Positions 1 through 6,645 are shown, numbered from the stretch's first letter. The stretch: 7,598 nt of DNA from Thermoflexales bacterium (GCA_016931085.1 JAFGFO010000055.1:1-7598); one strand, 5' to 3'. Numbers and translations: made by a program. Notes: generated by a model from the letters alone, not told the origin.

Positions 1-25
1 AGGTTTCCATACCTGCCACAGGCGC

Positions 26-65
26 GGCGGCTATCCGCAGGACGCCTTTGGCGTGGAAAGCCGCC
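26..65. repeat. Nested inverted repeat at left edge
   Basis: Positions 26-32 (GGCGGCT) are complementary to 59-65 (AGCCGCC). Inside them TCC at 34-36 can pair with GGA at 55-57, and ACGCC at 42-46 pairs with GGCGT at 50-54 around a TTT loop. The result is a two-level GC-rich hairpin with a small bulge. It is followed by a short A-run but no T-tract on the + strand. It may be part of the terminator of an upstream gene outside the window, or a dispersed intergenic repeat; the sequence alone does not decide. Confidence 0.4.
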
Positions 66-98
66 CTACAAAACGCTCTCTCCGACAGCCTGCTAGAC

Positions 99-125
99 CC
101 TAAAGTTTTTAGGCTATTCCGATAG
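99..125. other. Two small adjacent hairpins, intergenic
   Basis: CCTAAA at 99-104 pairs perfectly with TTTAGG at 108-113 around a 3-nt loop. Directly after it CTAT at 114-117 pairs with ATAG at 122-125 around a TCCG loop. No T-run follows, so a factor-independent terminator is not well supported. With the larger inverted repeat further left, these are the only structures seen in the gene-free stretch before the hsp20 promoter region. Confidence 0.2.
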
Positions 126-168
126 CAAGATCTTGGGGCTCGGTCGACTAGCAATGGGCTGTGAAATG

Positions 169-177
169 TGGTAGAAT
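169..177 (+). promoter_or_regulatory. Candidate extended -10 promoter for the hsp20-lon operon
   Basis: TAGAAT at 172-177 matches the sigma-70 -10 consensus at five of six bases and is preceded by TGG at 169-171, an extended -10 (TGn) arrangement. The best -35 at a 17-nt spacing (149-154, TAGCAA) matches only three of six bases, so the promoter would rely on the extended -10. Transcription would begin near 184, giving a leader of about 74 nt. No CIRCE (HrcA) inverted repeat is visible nearby, so heat control, if present, would act some other way. Confidence 0.35.
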
Positions 178-197
178 GGTGTACGGTTTGGGTATGT

Positions 198-252
198 GCT
201 TCTGCCCGGTGCAGGGTATGGATCACGGCGGAAGCTTGTAATAGGCAGGAGC
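198..252 (+). promoter_or_regulatory. hsp20 leader with alternative pairings that can hide the Shine-Dalgarno site
   Basis: The segment 198-206 (GCUUCUGCC in RNA) is complementary over 9 bp, with one G-U pair, to 244-252 (GGCAGGAGC). That partner includes the AGGAG ribosome-binding site six bases before the ATG at 258. The same segment can instead pair over 9 bp, also with one G-U, with 227-235 (GGCGGAAGC), which would leave the ribosome-binding site free. A third, weaker hairpin (201-205 with 211-215) also competes. Small heat-shock genes are often controlled by RNA thermometers of this logic (ROSE, FourU), but neither signature is present. A temperature- or ligand-sensing role is inference. 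Confidence 0.35.
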
Positions 253-257
253 AAGAC

Positions 258-692
258 ATGAGTCAGCAGGACGAGTATCGGGGGCACAAAGACCCGACAC
301 ACACGGATCTCGACCGGATGTACCAGGATATGCTGGCGCCGACACGCTGGGTCGTCATGCAGCAGGCGCACACCTGGCGCCCCCCCACCGACGTGTACGA
401 AACGGACGAGGCGATCGTCGTGCGCGTCGAGGTGGCCGGCATGAAAGAGTCGGACTTTGTGGTCTCGTTGCAGGGACGGTTGCTGGCAATTACTGGCACG
501 CGGAACGATCCGTGCCCAAAGGTGGCTTATCACCAAATGGAGGTGCGCTACGGCGAGTTTCGCGTGGAAGTGTATCTGCACTGGGCGGTTGACCCGGAGG
601 CGATTACAGCTACCTATACCGATGGATTCTTACGGGTCAAGCTGCACCGTGCCCAGCCGCGCAAGCTGCACCCGGTGGAAGCCTATAAATAA
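258..692 (+). CDS. Small heat-shock protein, Hsp20/alpha-crystallin family
   Basis: This encodes a 144-residue ATP-independent holdase chaperone that would bind unfolding proteins in the cytoplasm and keep them refoldable or available to proteases. The alpha-crystallin domain spans about residues 40-134: it opens with [11 protein letters not shown], continues with a VRVEVAGM strand pair, and closes with the family hallmark A-x(4)-D-G-F-L-x-V-x-L ([14 protein letters not shown]). The N-terminal arm is short (about 39 residues) and polar. The usual C-terminal I-x-I anchor is not clear; the tail has only LHPV, so oligomer assembly may differ from classical members. The ATG at 258 is chosen because AGGAG lies at 247-251 with ideal spacing; an in-frame ATG at 168 has no ribosome-binding site and falls in the promoter region. 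The stop codon shares its last base with the lon start, so the two are probably co-translated. Confidence 0.9.
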   Translation: MSQQDEYRGHKDPTHTDLDRMYQDMLAPTRWVVMQQAHTWRPPTDVYETDEAIVVRVEVAGMKESDFVVSLQGRLLAITGTRNDPCPKVAYHQMEVRYGEFRVEVYLHWAVDPEAITATYTDGFLRVKLHRAQPRKLHPVEAYK

Positions 693-3316
693 TGGCCAAC
701 ATGGATGAATTAGACTTTGGTTTCGATAACACCTATTTTTTTCGGCCGGAAAATGTGATGGCGGCCGCCAGTGGGGTGCCACCGGAGGAACGCTTTGTGG
801 AGGAAGAGGTCGAGCTCCCACCCGAGCTGGCCATCCTGCCGCTGCGCGGCGTTGTGGTTTACCCGCTCACGTCGGTCCCCCTGACCGTCGGCCAGCCTCG
901 CTCAGTGCGCCTGGTGGACGACGCCATCCTGGAGAAAAAGCTCATCGGCTTGATCGCCAGCAAAAAGCCCGAGCTCGAGGAGCCGTCGCCGGAGGATTGT
1001 TACACGATCGGTACCCTGGCCGCTATCCAGCGCCTGCTGCGCATGCCGGACGGCACGATCCGGCTGATCGTGACCGGCCTGGAGCGGATCAGGATCGACG
1101 CCTACACGAGCTTTACACCTTATCTCAGGGCGCGGGTGTCCAACGCGCCTGACCTCCAAGAAGAGACGGTCGAGATGGAGGCGCTGCGGCGCAAGGTCAT
1201 CGAGTTATTTGGACGCCTGGTCGAGCTAAGCCCGGGTATTCCTGACGAACTGAGTGCCATGGCTGCCAGCATCGAGGACCCGCGCCAACTGGTATACGCC
1301 ATCGCTACCTACATCCGTATCGAGTTGCAGGACGCCCAGGAGGTGCTGGAGATCGACGACGTGGCCGGCAAGCTGCGCATGGTCGTGGCGGTGTTGTCTA
1401 AAGAGCTTGAGGTCATGGAACTGGGGCGCAAGATACAGACCGAAGCGCACACAGAGATGGAAAAGGTCCAGCGCGAGTATTTCTTGCGCGAACAGCTCAA
1501 GGCGATCCAGCGGGAATTGGGCGAGCAGGACGAGCAACAACTGGAGGTCGAAGAGTTCAGAGCCAAGATCGAGGCCGCTGGCATGGCCGAGGAAGCGTTA
1601 AAGGAGGCCAAGCGTGAATTGGATCGCCTGTCCAAGCTGCCCACGGCCGCCGCCGAGTATGGCGTCATCCGCACTTACCTTGACTGGATGGTCAGCTTGC
1701 CCTGGAACAAGACGACGCCCGATAACCTGGACGTGAGCCACGCGCGGGTTGTGTTGGACGAAGATCACTATGACCTGGCGGATATCAAGGAGCGCATCCT
1801 GGAATACCTGGCGGTGCGCAAGCTCAAGGCCGAGCGCCGGGCGCCCCAAGCCGATGTCGACGCGGAGCGAAGCGGAGCGGATCTGGCCGAGGCCGATGCT
1901 GACGCGGATCGGCCCCAGGCCGATATCGACGAAGAGCCTGTCACGGATTATATCCGCCGCGAGCGCGAAGGCGTGATCTTGTGTTTCGTGGGACCGCCTG
2001 GCGTGGGCAAGACCAGCCTGGGACAGTCGATCGCGCGCGCCTTGGGCCGCAAGTTTATCCGCCAATCGCTGGGCGGCGTGCGCGACGAGGCCGAGATTCG
2101 CGGCTTTCGCCGCACTTACATCGGCTCGATGCCGGGCCGTATCCTTCAATCGCTGCGCCGTATCGAGTCCAAGAACCCCATCTTTATGCTGGACGAGGTC
2201 GACAAGTTGGGCATGGATTTCCGCGGCGACCCCGCTTCGGCCCTGCTAGAGGTGCTGGACCCCGAGCAAAATTGCGAGTTCCGCGATCATTACCTGGACG
2301 TGCCGTTCGATCTGTCACAGGTGATGTTTATCTGCACGGCGAATATGCTCGAGCCTATCCCCGGCCCGCTGCGCGACCGGATGGAGATCATCACCTTGTC
2401 AGGCTACACCGAGAACGAAAAGCTGCACATCGCCACCGGTTACCTGCTCCCGCGCCAGATCAAGGAGAACGGCCTTCGCCCAGGCGAGGTCGAGTTTACC
2501 CAGGCGGCTTTGTTGCAGATCGCTCGCGACTATACCCGTGAGGCTGGCGTGCGTAACATGGAACGCGAGATGGGCAAGGCCTGCCGCCGGGTGGCCACGC
2601 GCATCGCCGAGGGGGCGACCGACAAGGTCAAGATTGACGCCGGCGACGTGGAAGAATTCTTGGGCAAGCCACGCTATTATGCCGAGACGGCCGAGCGTAC
2701 GACCATCCCCGGCGTGGCGATCGGCCTGGTGGTCACACCCGCCGGCGGCGACATCACCTTCATCGAGGCGACCAAGATGCCGGGGAGCAAGGGTTTTGTG
2801 ATGACCGGGCAGTTGGGCGACGTGATGCGCGAAAGCGGCCAGGCGGCCTTGAGTTACGTGCGCGCCAAGTCCCGCGAGCTGAGCGTCCCCGAAGATTTCT
2901 TTGATAAGGCGGATATTCACATGCACGTGCCGGCCGGCGCTGTGCCCAAAGACGGCCCTTCGGCCGGCGTGACCATGGCAACCGCCCTGGCCTCTCTGTT
3001 GACTGGGCGCCTGGTGCGTGACGATCTGGCCATGACGGGCGAGATCACGCTGCGTGGCCAGGTGCTGCCTATCGGCGGCGTCAAGGAAAAAATCCTGGCG
3101 GCCCACCGTGTTGGATTGAAAATGGTTATTCTGCCCAAGCGCAACGAAAAAGACCTGGATGATGTACCCCAGGAAGTGCGTGATTCGATGCAGTTCGTTT
3201 TGGCCGATAGCGTGGAGCAAGTGTTTGAAGCGGCGCTGCGCGATCACGAGCCGGGTCAAGCCAAGCCCAAAGCCAGGACCCGGAAAAATAAACCAATAGC
3301 AAAGGGGAAATTGTGA
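692..3316 (+). CDS. lon: ATP-dependent protease Lon (endopeptidase La)
   Basis: This encodes an 874-residue Lon, a homohexameric cytoplasmic AAA+ protease that unfolds and degrades damaged and short-lived regulatory proteins. The N-terminal substrate-binding domain covers about residues 41-235 (starting [14 protein letters not shown]), followed by a helical, coiled-coil-prone stretch (about 235-315). The ATPase has Walker A GPPGVGKT (434-441), Walker B IFMLDE (497-502), sensor-1 Asn551 and sensor-2 Arg621. The protease domain has catalytic Ser757 in KDGPSAG and Lys800 in GGVKEK; the 43-residue spacing equals that of E. coli S679/K722. The protein is longer than E. coli Lon (784 residues), partly because of an acidic insert just before Walker A and a basic C-terminal tail (about 856-874). 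The ATG overlaps the hsp20 TAA by one base; GGTGGA at 674-679 is a modest ribosome-binding site, suggesting translational coupling. An in-frame ATG at 701 is a less likely start. All catalytic residues are intact. Confidence 0.97.
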   Translation: MANMDELDFGFDNTYFFRPENVMAAASGVPPEERFVEEEVELPPELAILPLRGVVVYPLTSVPLTVGQPRSVRLVDDAILEKKLIGLIASKKPELEEPSPEDCYTIGTLAAIQRLLRMPDGTIRLIVTGLERIRIDAYTSFTPYLRARVSNAPDLQEETVEMEALRRKVIELFGRLVELSPGIPDELSAMAASIEDPRQLVYAIATYIRIELQDAQEVLEIDDVAGKLRMVVAVLSKELEVMELGRKIQTEAHTEMEKVQREYFLREQLKAIQRELGEQDEQQLEVEEFRAKIEAAGMAEEALKEAKRELDRLSKLPTAAAEYGVIRTYLDWMVSLPWNKTTPDNLDVSHARVVLDEDHYDLADIKERILEYLAVRKLKAERRAPQADVDAERSGADLAEADADADRPQADIDEEPVTDYIRREREGVILCFVGPPGVGKTSLGQSIARALGRKFIRQSLGGVRDEAEIRGFRRTYIGSMPGRILQSLRRIESKNPIFMLDEVDKLGMDFRGDPASALLEVLDPEQNCEFRDHYLDVPFDLSQVMFICTANMLEPIPGPLRDRMEIITLSGYTENEKLHIATGYLLPRQIKENGLRPGEVEFTQAALLQIARDYTREAGVRNMEREMGKACRRVATRIAEGATDKVKIDAGDVEEFLGKPRYYAETAERTTIPGVAIGLVVTPAGGDITFIEATKMPGSKGFVMTGQLGDVMRESGQAALSYVRAKSRELSVPEDFFDKADIHMHVPAGAVPKDGPSAGVTMATALASLLTGRLVRDDLAMTGEITLRGQVLPIGGVKEKILAAHRVGLKMVILPKRNEKDLDDVPQEVRDSMQFVLADSVEQVFEAALRDHEPGQAKPKARTRKNKPIAKGKL
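1829..1951 (+). other. Acidic, internally repeated insertion in Lon before Walker A
   Basis: Residues about 380-420 of Lon have no counterpart in the E. coli and B. subtilis proteins as I recall them, where about eight residues separate EYLAV from the strand leading into Walker A; here there are about 50. The insert is rich in Ala, Asp, Glu and Arg and includes PQADVD (385-390) and PQADID (408-413), a 23-residue repeat. At DNA level this is a 69-nt offset (1844 and 1913), with a second short direct repeat GCGGAGCG at 1862 and 1872. Low-complexity composition suggests a flexible surface linker that arose by slippage or local duplication. The reading frame is kept. Confidence 0.7.
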
Positions 3317-3678
3317 GCAAAATTCTAATCGTAGATGATGACCGTTCGACGTCCATGTTATTGCAGACGCTCTTTCAAATCGAAGGCTACACGAGCATCA
3401 CCTGCCCGCGCCCGGAAGAGGTGCTGGAGACTGTGTACCAGGAGAAACCCGATCTGCTCTTGATGGATTTCCACCTGGGTAACGTGGAGAGTCTCGACAC
3501 GCTGCGAGCCGTCCGGGCGGACCCTACCCTAGAAACCCTGCCGGTCATTATGACCTCGGGCATGGATCGCAGTGTCGAATGCATGCAGGCCGGCGCGAGC
3601 GAATTTGTCCTCAAACCGTTCAAGCCGTCGGATTTGCTGGCGGCGATCAAGGAACAATTGACCAAAGCTAAAGGATGA
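3313..3678 (+). CDS. Stand-alone receiver-domain response regulator
   Basis: This encodes a 121-residue protein made of a single CheY-like receiver domain with no DNA-binding or enzymatic output. It would take phosphate from a histidine kinase and act through protein contacts. Visible signatures are the acidic cluster Asp8-Asp9-Asp10, phospho-acceptor Asp52 ([10 protein letters not shown]), Ser82 in PVIMTSG, and Lys101-Pro102 in FVLKPF, so it should be phosphorylation-competent. It starts with GTG, overlapping the lon TGA by four bases (GTGA), with AAAGGGGA at 3301-3308 as ribosome-binding site; translation coupled to lon is likely. No histidine kinase gene is in the window, so its partner is unknown. 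It could report to the PHP/AlbA_2 protein encoded 7 nt downstream, but that is only a neighbourhood guess. Confidence 0.92.
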   Translation: MSKILIVDDDRSTSMLLQTLFQIEGYTSITCPRPEEVLETVYQEKPDLLLMDFHLGNVESLDTLRAVRADPTLETLPVIMTSGMDRSVECMQAGASEFVLKPFKPSDLLAAIKEQLTKAKG

Positions 3679-3688
3679 GACCCAATTG
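3671..3688 (+). promoter_or_regulatory. Ribosome-binding site supporting a TTG start
   Basis: AAGGATGAG at 3671-3679 lies about six bases before the TTG at 3686-3688 and overlaps the stop codon of the response-regulator gene. No ATG in this frame occurs before the conserved PHP motif DLHVHT, so the TTG is the best-supported start of the next gene. Confidence 0.6.
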
Positions 3689-5425
3689 ACAGCCAAGAAG
3701 AAAAATTCACAACGCCAGTGGCGGCGGGTGGACTTGCATGTGCACACGCCCGCTTCTGTGGATTACCAGGAGCCCAATGTCACTATCCTGGATATCCTCA
3801 AAAAGGCTGAAGAGCAGGGCGTGGACATGCTCGCTTTTACCGACCACAACAGCGTGGCCGGCTACGCCCGCATGCTGGACGAGCTCGAGCAACTGGAGCT
3901 GCTCGAACGCCTGGACCGCGCCCGCCCCGAGGAAAAAGAACGCCTGGCGGAATACCGCCGGGTGCGGCAGCACGTGCTGCTGCTACCGGGTTTCGAGTTT
4001 ACGGCGACCTTTGGCTTTCACATCCTGGCCCTATTCCCTGAGGATACCAGCGTGCGCGAGATCGAGCACGTCTTGCTGACCTTGAATATACCGCCCGACA
4101 AGCTCGATCAAGGCTCGTCGGAGGTGGGCGCCACCACCGACGTGTTGATGGCTTACCGCGTGATCGACGAGGCCGGCGGCCTGGCGATCGCCGCTCACGC
4201 GAACTCGACGCATGGGGTGGCCACGGTCGGCGTGTTTTCAGGCCAGACCAAGATCTCGTATACACAGGACCCGCACCTGCACGCCCTGGAAGTGACCGAC
4301 CTCGAGAGCAAGTCCCGCCGCACGACGGCCAAGTTCTTTGACGGCTCCAAGCCGGAATACTCACGCCGCATGCATTGTATCCAGGCCAGCGATGCGCACC
4401 GCCTGACGCGCGATCCCAAGAACCCCAAGAACCTGGGCGTGGGCGAACGGGTCACCGAGTTGCTGCTGCCGGAGCTCAGTTTTGACGCGCTCAAAGAACT
4501 GTTCCTCAGCGGCGACTTTGCCCGCAGCCGGCCCTACCGCCCCAAGCAAGCCCCATTCGATTTCATTCGCGCCGCACGCGAGCAAGGCCCCAATATCATC
4601 CAGGCCTTTCACGAGGGCTATACCCAACGCGGCGGCCGGCTGTACGCGATCATCGCCGACGTGTGCGCCTTTGCCAATACGAACGGTGGAACGATTTACG
4701 TGGGGGCGCTCGCCGACCCCAAGAAACGTCCCAAGGGCGTCGAGGTCGAGCAGGCCACCAGCTTGCTGCGCACCGAGCTTCAAAGCAAGATCATGCCCCA
4801 GTTGGAGGTGGCGATCGACGTCCACGAAAGCGAGGGGGCCAAGATTGTCCGCATTCGCGTGCCGCGTGGGGACACGCCACCCTACGTGATCGACGACAAC
4901 AAGATTTACGTGCGCGACGAGGCTGAAACCAGCCTGGCCGTGCGCGACGAGATCGTCCAATTGGTCAAGCGCGGGCTGGTGCTGCATGAAGTAGCCGAAG
5001 CCAAGACGGACCCGACCCCGCTCCCGACTGTCTCACTGGCGCCCGCCGCGCCCGAACCGGCCAGGGCCGAGTTTCACAACCCACCGCGCACCGGCGTAGA
5101 GATCGTGGCTGTCGAGGAGCGCGGCGGCGTCAAGTATTACACCATGCGCGATCTGCGCAACGGCAACGTGGTCCAAAACGTGACCCGCCGCTCGGCCCGC
5201 AAGCTGTGGGGCTATGCCGTCGAGCAGCGCGAAAAACACCCGCCCGACACGGCCCAGGTCACTTGGGTGGGGGATCTGGGCATGGTGGCCGATTCCAAGC
5301 GCGCCGGCAAGCAGCGCTATGACTTGGTGCAACGGATGCCGGGCGGCAAGCTGCGCGCCTATTACGGCGTCACCGACGAGGGCATCCACGGCGAGTGGAA
5401 AAAGGTGGTCGGGCTGGAAGAATGA
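3686..5425 (+). CDS. PHP-domain phosphoesterase fused to an AlbA_2 (Schlafen-type) putative nucleic-acid-binding domain
   Basis: This encodes a 579-residue protein with three parts. Residues about 14-283 form a PHP metal-dependent phosphoesterase domain: DLHVHT (His18, His20), FTDHNS (Asp53, His54), GFEFT (Glu104), GFHILALF (His112), AAHANS (His171) and ASDAH (Asp236, His238), so the full set of likely metal ligands is present. A charged helical insert (about 63-96) lies between the second and third motifs. Residues about 290-428 resemble AlbA_2/AAA_4 domains shared with Schlafen-like proteins: CAFANTNGGTIYVG (327-340), a VRIRVPRGDTPPYV strand and IYVRDEAET. A Pro/Ala-rich linker (about 441-462) leads to an aromatic and basic C-terminal domain (about 463-579) that I cannot assign. 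PHP domains hydrolyse nucleotides, nucleic-acid ends or sugar phosphates; the actual substrate is unknown. There is no signal peptide or membrane segment. The start is TTG with a good ribosome-binding site, 7 nt after the response-regulator stop. Confidence 0.85.
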   Translation: MTAKKKNSQRQWRRVDLHVHTPASVDYQEPNVTILDILKKAEEQGVDMLAFTDHNSVAGYARMLDELEQLELLERLDRARPEEKERLAEYRRVRQHVLLLPGFEFTATFGFHILALFPEDTSVREIEHVLLTLNIPPDKLDQGSSEVGATTDVLMAYRVIDEAGGLAIAAHANSTHGVATVGVFSGQTKISYTQDPHLHALEVTDLESKSRRTTAKFFDGSKPEYSRRMHCIQASDAHRLTRDPKNPKNLGVGERVTELLLPELSFDALKELFLSGDFARSRPYRPKQAPFDFIRAAREQGPNIIQAFHEGYTQRGGRLYAIIADVCAFANTNGGTIYVGALADPKKRPKGVEVEQATSLLRTELQSKIMPQLEVAIDVHESEGAKIVRIRVPRGDTPPYVIDDNKIYVRDEAETSLAVRDEIVQLVKRGLVLHEVAEAKTDPTPLPTVSLAPAAPEPARAEFHNPPRTGVEIVAVEERGGVKYYTMRDLRNGNVVQNVTRRSARKLWGYAVEQREKHPPDTAQVTWVGDLGMVADSKRAGKQRYDLVQRMPGGKLRAYYGVTDEGIHGEWKKVVGLEE

Positions 5426-5436
5426 GAGGTGGAGGA

Positions 5437-5688
5437 ATGGGCTTACAAACAGCACGTGCTATCTACAAAGGAGGGACTGTGACCTTTGTCAGTCCTGGGG
5501 TGGTTCCCAAGGATGGCGCAGAGGTCGTCATCACATTCTTTGAGGAAACTCGAGCGGCGCCTGGCGACGATCCAATTCGGGCCTTACGAGGACGAGGTCG
5601 GGGTGAAAGATTGGTCGAGAGGCTTTTGCGGTCAAGGCGAGAGGACCGGGAACACAATGAGATCAGATCCCCCAATTTACGTTCTTGA
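5437..5688 (+). CDS. Antitoxin, AF2212-like (DUF104-type), partner of the downstream PIN toxin
   Basis: This encodes an 83-residue protein. Its first ~35 residues, ARAIYKGGTVTFV...VPKDGAEVVITF, match the 'A-x-Y-x-x-G...P-x-G-x-x-V-x-I' pattern of short AF2212-like antitoxins. The C-terminal half (about residues 43-72) is strongly basic and helical (RALRGRGRGERLVERLLR and following), as expected for a segment that wraps round and inhibits a PIN toxin. The ATG at 5437 is preferred because GAGGTG at 5426-5431 sits five bases upstream; an in-frame ATG at 5422 would overlap the PHP gene's stop and lose this site. The end overlaps the toxin gene by 32 bp, typical of coupled antitoxin-toxin pairs. 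The family assignment is from pattern recognition; the role is strongly supported by position. Confidence 0.75.
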   Translation: MGLQTARAIYKGGTVTFVSPGVVPKDGAEVVITFFEETRAAPGDDPIRALRGRGRGERLVERLLRSRREDREHNEIRSPNLRS

Positions 5689-6085
5689 TACCTCGGCTGT
5701 GCTGACGTTGATTGAGGATGAAGCTGGAGCTGACGTAGTACAGGATCTCCTGGAGAAAGCCAAAGCAGAACGAGTCGTTGTGCTCATCTCATTTATGAGT
5801 TTTATGGAGGTGTACTACATCACTCGTCAAGAACGTGACCAGGGTGAGGCCGTTCACCGTGTTGATTTGATGGGTACTTTGCCCATATCGCGAGTTGAGT
5901 CGAGTAGCAGTTTGGGTATTCGCGCCGGTGAGCTCAAGGCGAATTATCGCCTCTCGGTGGCTGATGCCTGGATCGCTGCATTGGCTTATGAGCAAGGCGC
6001 TGCCTTGGTGCACAAGGATCCCGAATTCGAACAGCTCGAGGGAGTCACCCAAGTGTTGAAATTGCCTTACAAGGTGAGCACCTGA
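5657..6085 (+). CDS. PIN-domain ribonuclease toxin, VapC-like
   Basis: This encodes a 142-residue protein that is almost entirely a PIN domain, the fold of VapC-type toxins that cleave RNA (often tRNA or rRNA) using Mg2+. The four acidic active-site positions are present: Asp11 in YVLDTSA, Glu51 in SFMEVYY, Asp103 in VADAWIAALA, and Asp121 in HKDPEFE. The toxin is therefore predicted to be catalytically intact. The ATG at 5657 lies inside the antitoxin gene (32-bp overlap); a GAGAGGA stretch at 5639-5645 may serve as ribosome-binding site, and coupling would keep toxin output tied to antitoxin synthesis. Upstream codons in this frame are open but resemble no PIN N-terminus and are read as antitoxin in the other frame. 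Codon use is visibly less GC-biased than in the PHP gene before and the mogA-like gene after, which hints at horizontal gain. Confidence 0.88.
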   Translation: MRSDPPIYVLDTSAVLTLIEDEAGADVVQDLLEKAKAERVVVLISFMSFMEVYYITRQERDQGEAVHRVDLMGTLPISRVESSSSLGIRAGELKANYRLSVADAWIAALAYEQGAALVHKDPEFEQLEGVTQVLKLPYKVST

Positions 6086-6089
6086 GAAT

Positions 6090-6599
6090 ATGATGAGAGT
6101 TGGTGTTCTTACCCTCAGCGACCGCAGCGCGCGCGGCGAGCGGGCCGACGACAGCGGGCCACTGATTGCCCAGATCGTCTCGGCCCAACTGGGCGCCCAG
6201 GTCGAGGTGCAGCGCGTGCTGGGCGACGAGCTGGAGGACATCCAGCGTACGCTGCGGGAGTGGGCCGACGAGCTGCAGCTCGACCTGGTGCTGACCACCG
6301 GCGGCACCGGCTTTGCTCCCCGTGACGTGACGCCCGAGGCCACGCGGGCGGTCATCGAGCGCGAAGCGCCCGGCCTGGCCGAGGCGATGCGCGCCGAAAG
6401 CCTGCGCCTTACCCCCCACGCCATGCTCGGCCGCGCCGTGTGCGGCATCCGCGGCCACACCCTCATCGTCAACCTGCCCGGCTCTCCCAAGGCCGTGCGC
6501 GAAAGCCTGGCCGTGATCCTGCCCGTGCTGCCCCACGCCATCGCACTGCTCCAAGAAGCGCCCGGCGCCGAGGCCGGCCACCGCCTTGCCCGGGTGTAA
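6090..6599 (+). CDS. Molybdopterin adenylyltransferase, MogA/MoaB family
   Basis: This encodes a 169-residue protein that would activate molybdopterin by adenylylation (MPT + ATP to MPT-AMP) before molybdate insertion, in the cytoplasm. Family motifs are clear: VLTLSDRSARGERADDSGP at the N-terminus (6-24), TTGGTGFAPRDVTPEAT (69-85), whose GGTG loop and Asp79 belong to the active site, and VNLPGSPKAV (127-136). Length is normal for single-domain MogA/MoaB proteins; I cannot tell the two subfamilies apart, so no symbol is given. Tandem ATGs at 6090 and 6093 are both possible; AAGGTGAG at 6071-6078 favours the first. The gap to the PIN toxin stop is only 4 nt, so it is probably co-transcribed, yet no other molybdenum-cofactor gene is in view. 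Third codon positions are extremely G/C-rich, unlike the toxin gene. Confidence 0.93.
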   Translation: MMRVGVLTLSDRSARGERADDSGPLIAQIVSAQLGAQVEVQRVLGDELEDIQRTLREWADELQLDLVLTTGGTGFAPRDVTPEATRAVIEREAPGLAEAMRAESLRLTPHAMLGRAVCGIRGHTLIVNLPGSPKAVRESLAVILPVLPHAIALLQEAPGAEAGHRLARV

Positions 6600-6612
6600 G
6601 GTGCAAGTTCTC

Positions 6613-6645
6613 ACCTTCCCGAAAGCTTTAAGCTTTCGGGAAGGT
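6613..6645. terminator. Perfect inverted repeat, probable bidirectional terminator
   Basis: Positions 6613-6628 and 6630-6645 are exact reverse complements (16 bp; the innermost pair cannot close, giving a practical 15-bp stem with a 3-nt TTA loop). The stem contains CTTCCCGAAAGC on its left arm. It lies between the stop of the mogA-like gene (6599) and the stop of the convergent - strand gene (6690), the expected place for a shared terminator. The downstream T-content is weak on both strands (on + only scattered T's at 6649-6661), so termination would depend mainly on stem strength. It could also be a copy of a dispersed repeat. Confidence 0.65.

Noticed and set aside
168..257. Upstream in-frame ATG extending Hsp20 by 30 residues
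   Set aside because: It has no ribosome-binding site, overlaps the candidate -10 element, and the extra residues (Trp/Cys-rich) are unlike Hsp20 N-termini; the ATG at 258 has AGGAG at proper spacing.
130..257. CIRCE (HrcA) operator or classical ROSE/FourU thermometer before hsp20
   Set aside because: No TTAGCACTC-N9-GAGTGCTAA inverted repeat, no FourU run and no ROSE consensus near the ribosome-binding site; only the non-canonical pairing described above remains.
2399..3259. Long open frame (286 codons) on the - strand inside lon
   Set aside because: It is antisense to the intact Lon protease domain; its His/Gln/Leu-rich translation is the usual shadow of a GC-rich gene.
5395..5436. Earlier starts for the antitoxin (in-frame ATGs at 5395 and 5422)
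   Set aside because: Both lie within the end of the PHP/AlbA_2 gene and add a Gly/Arg-rich stretch unlike the family; the ATG at 5437 follows GAGGTG at the right distance.
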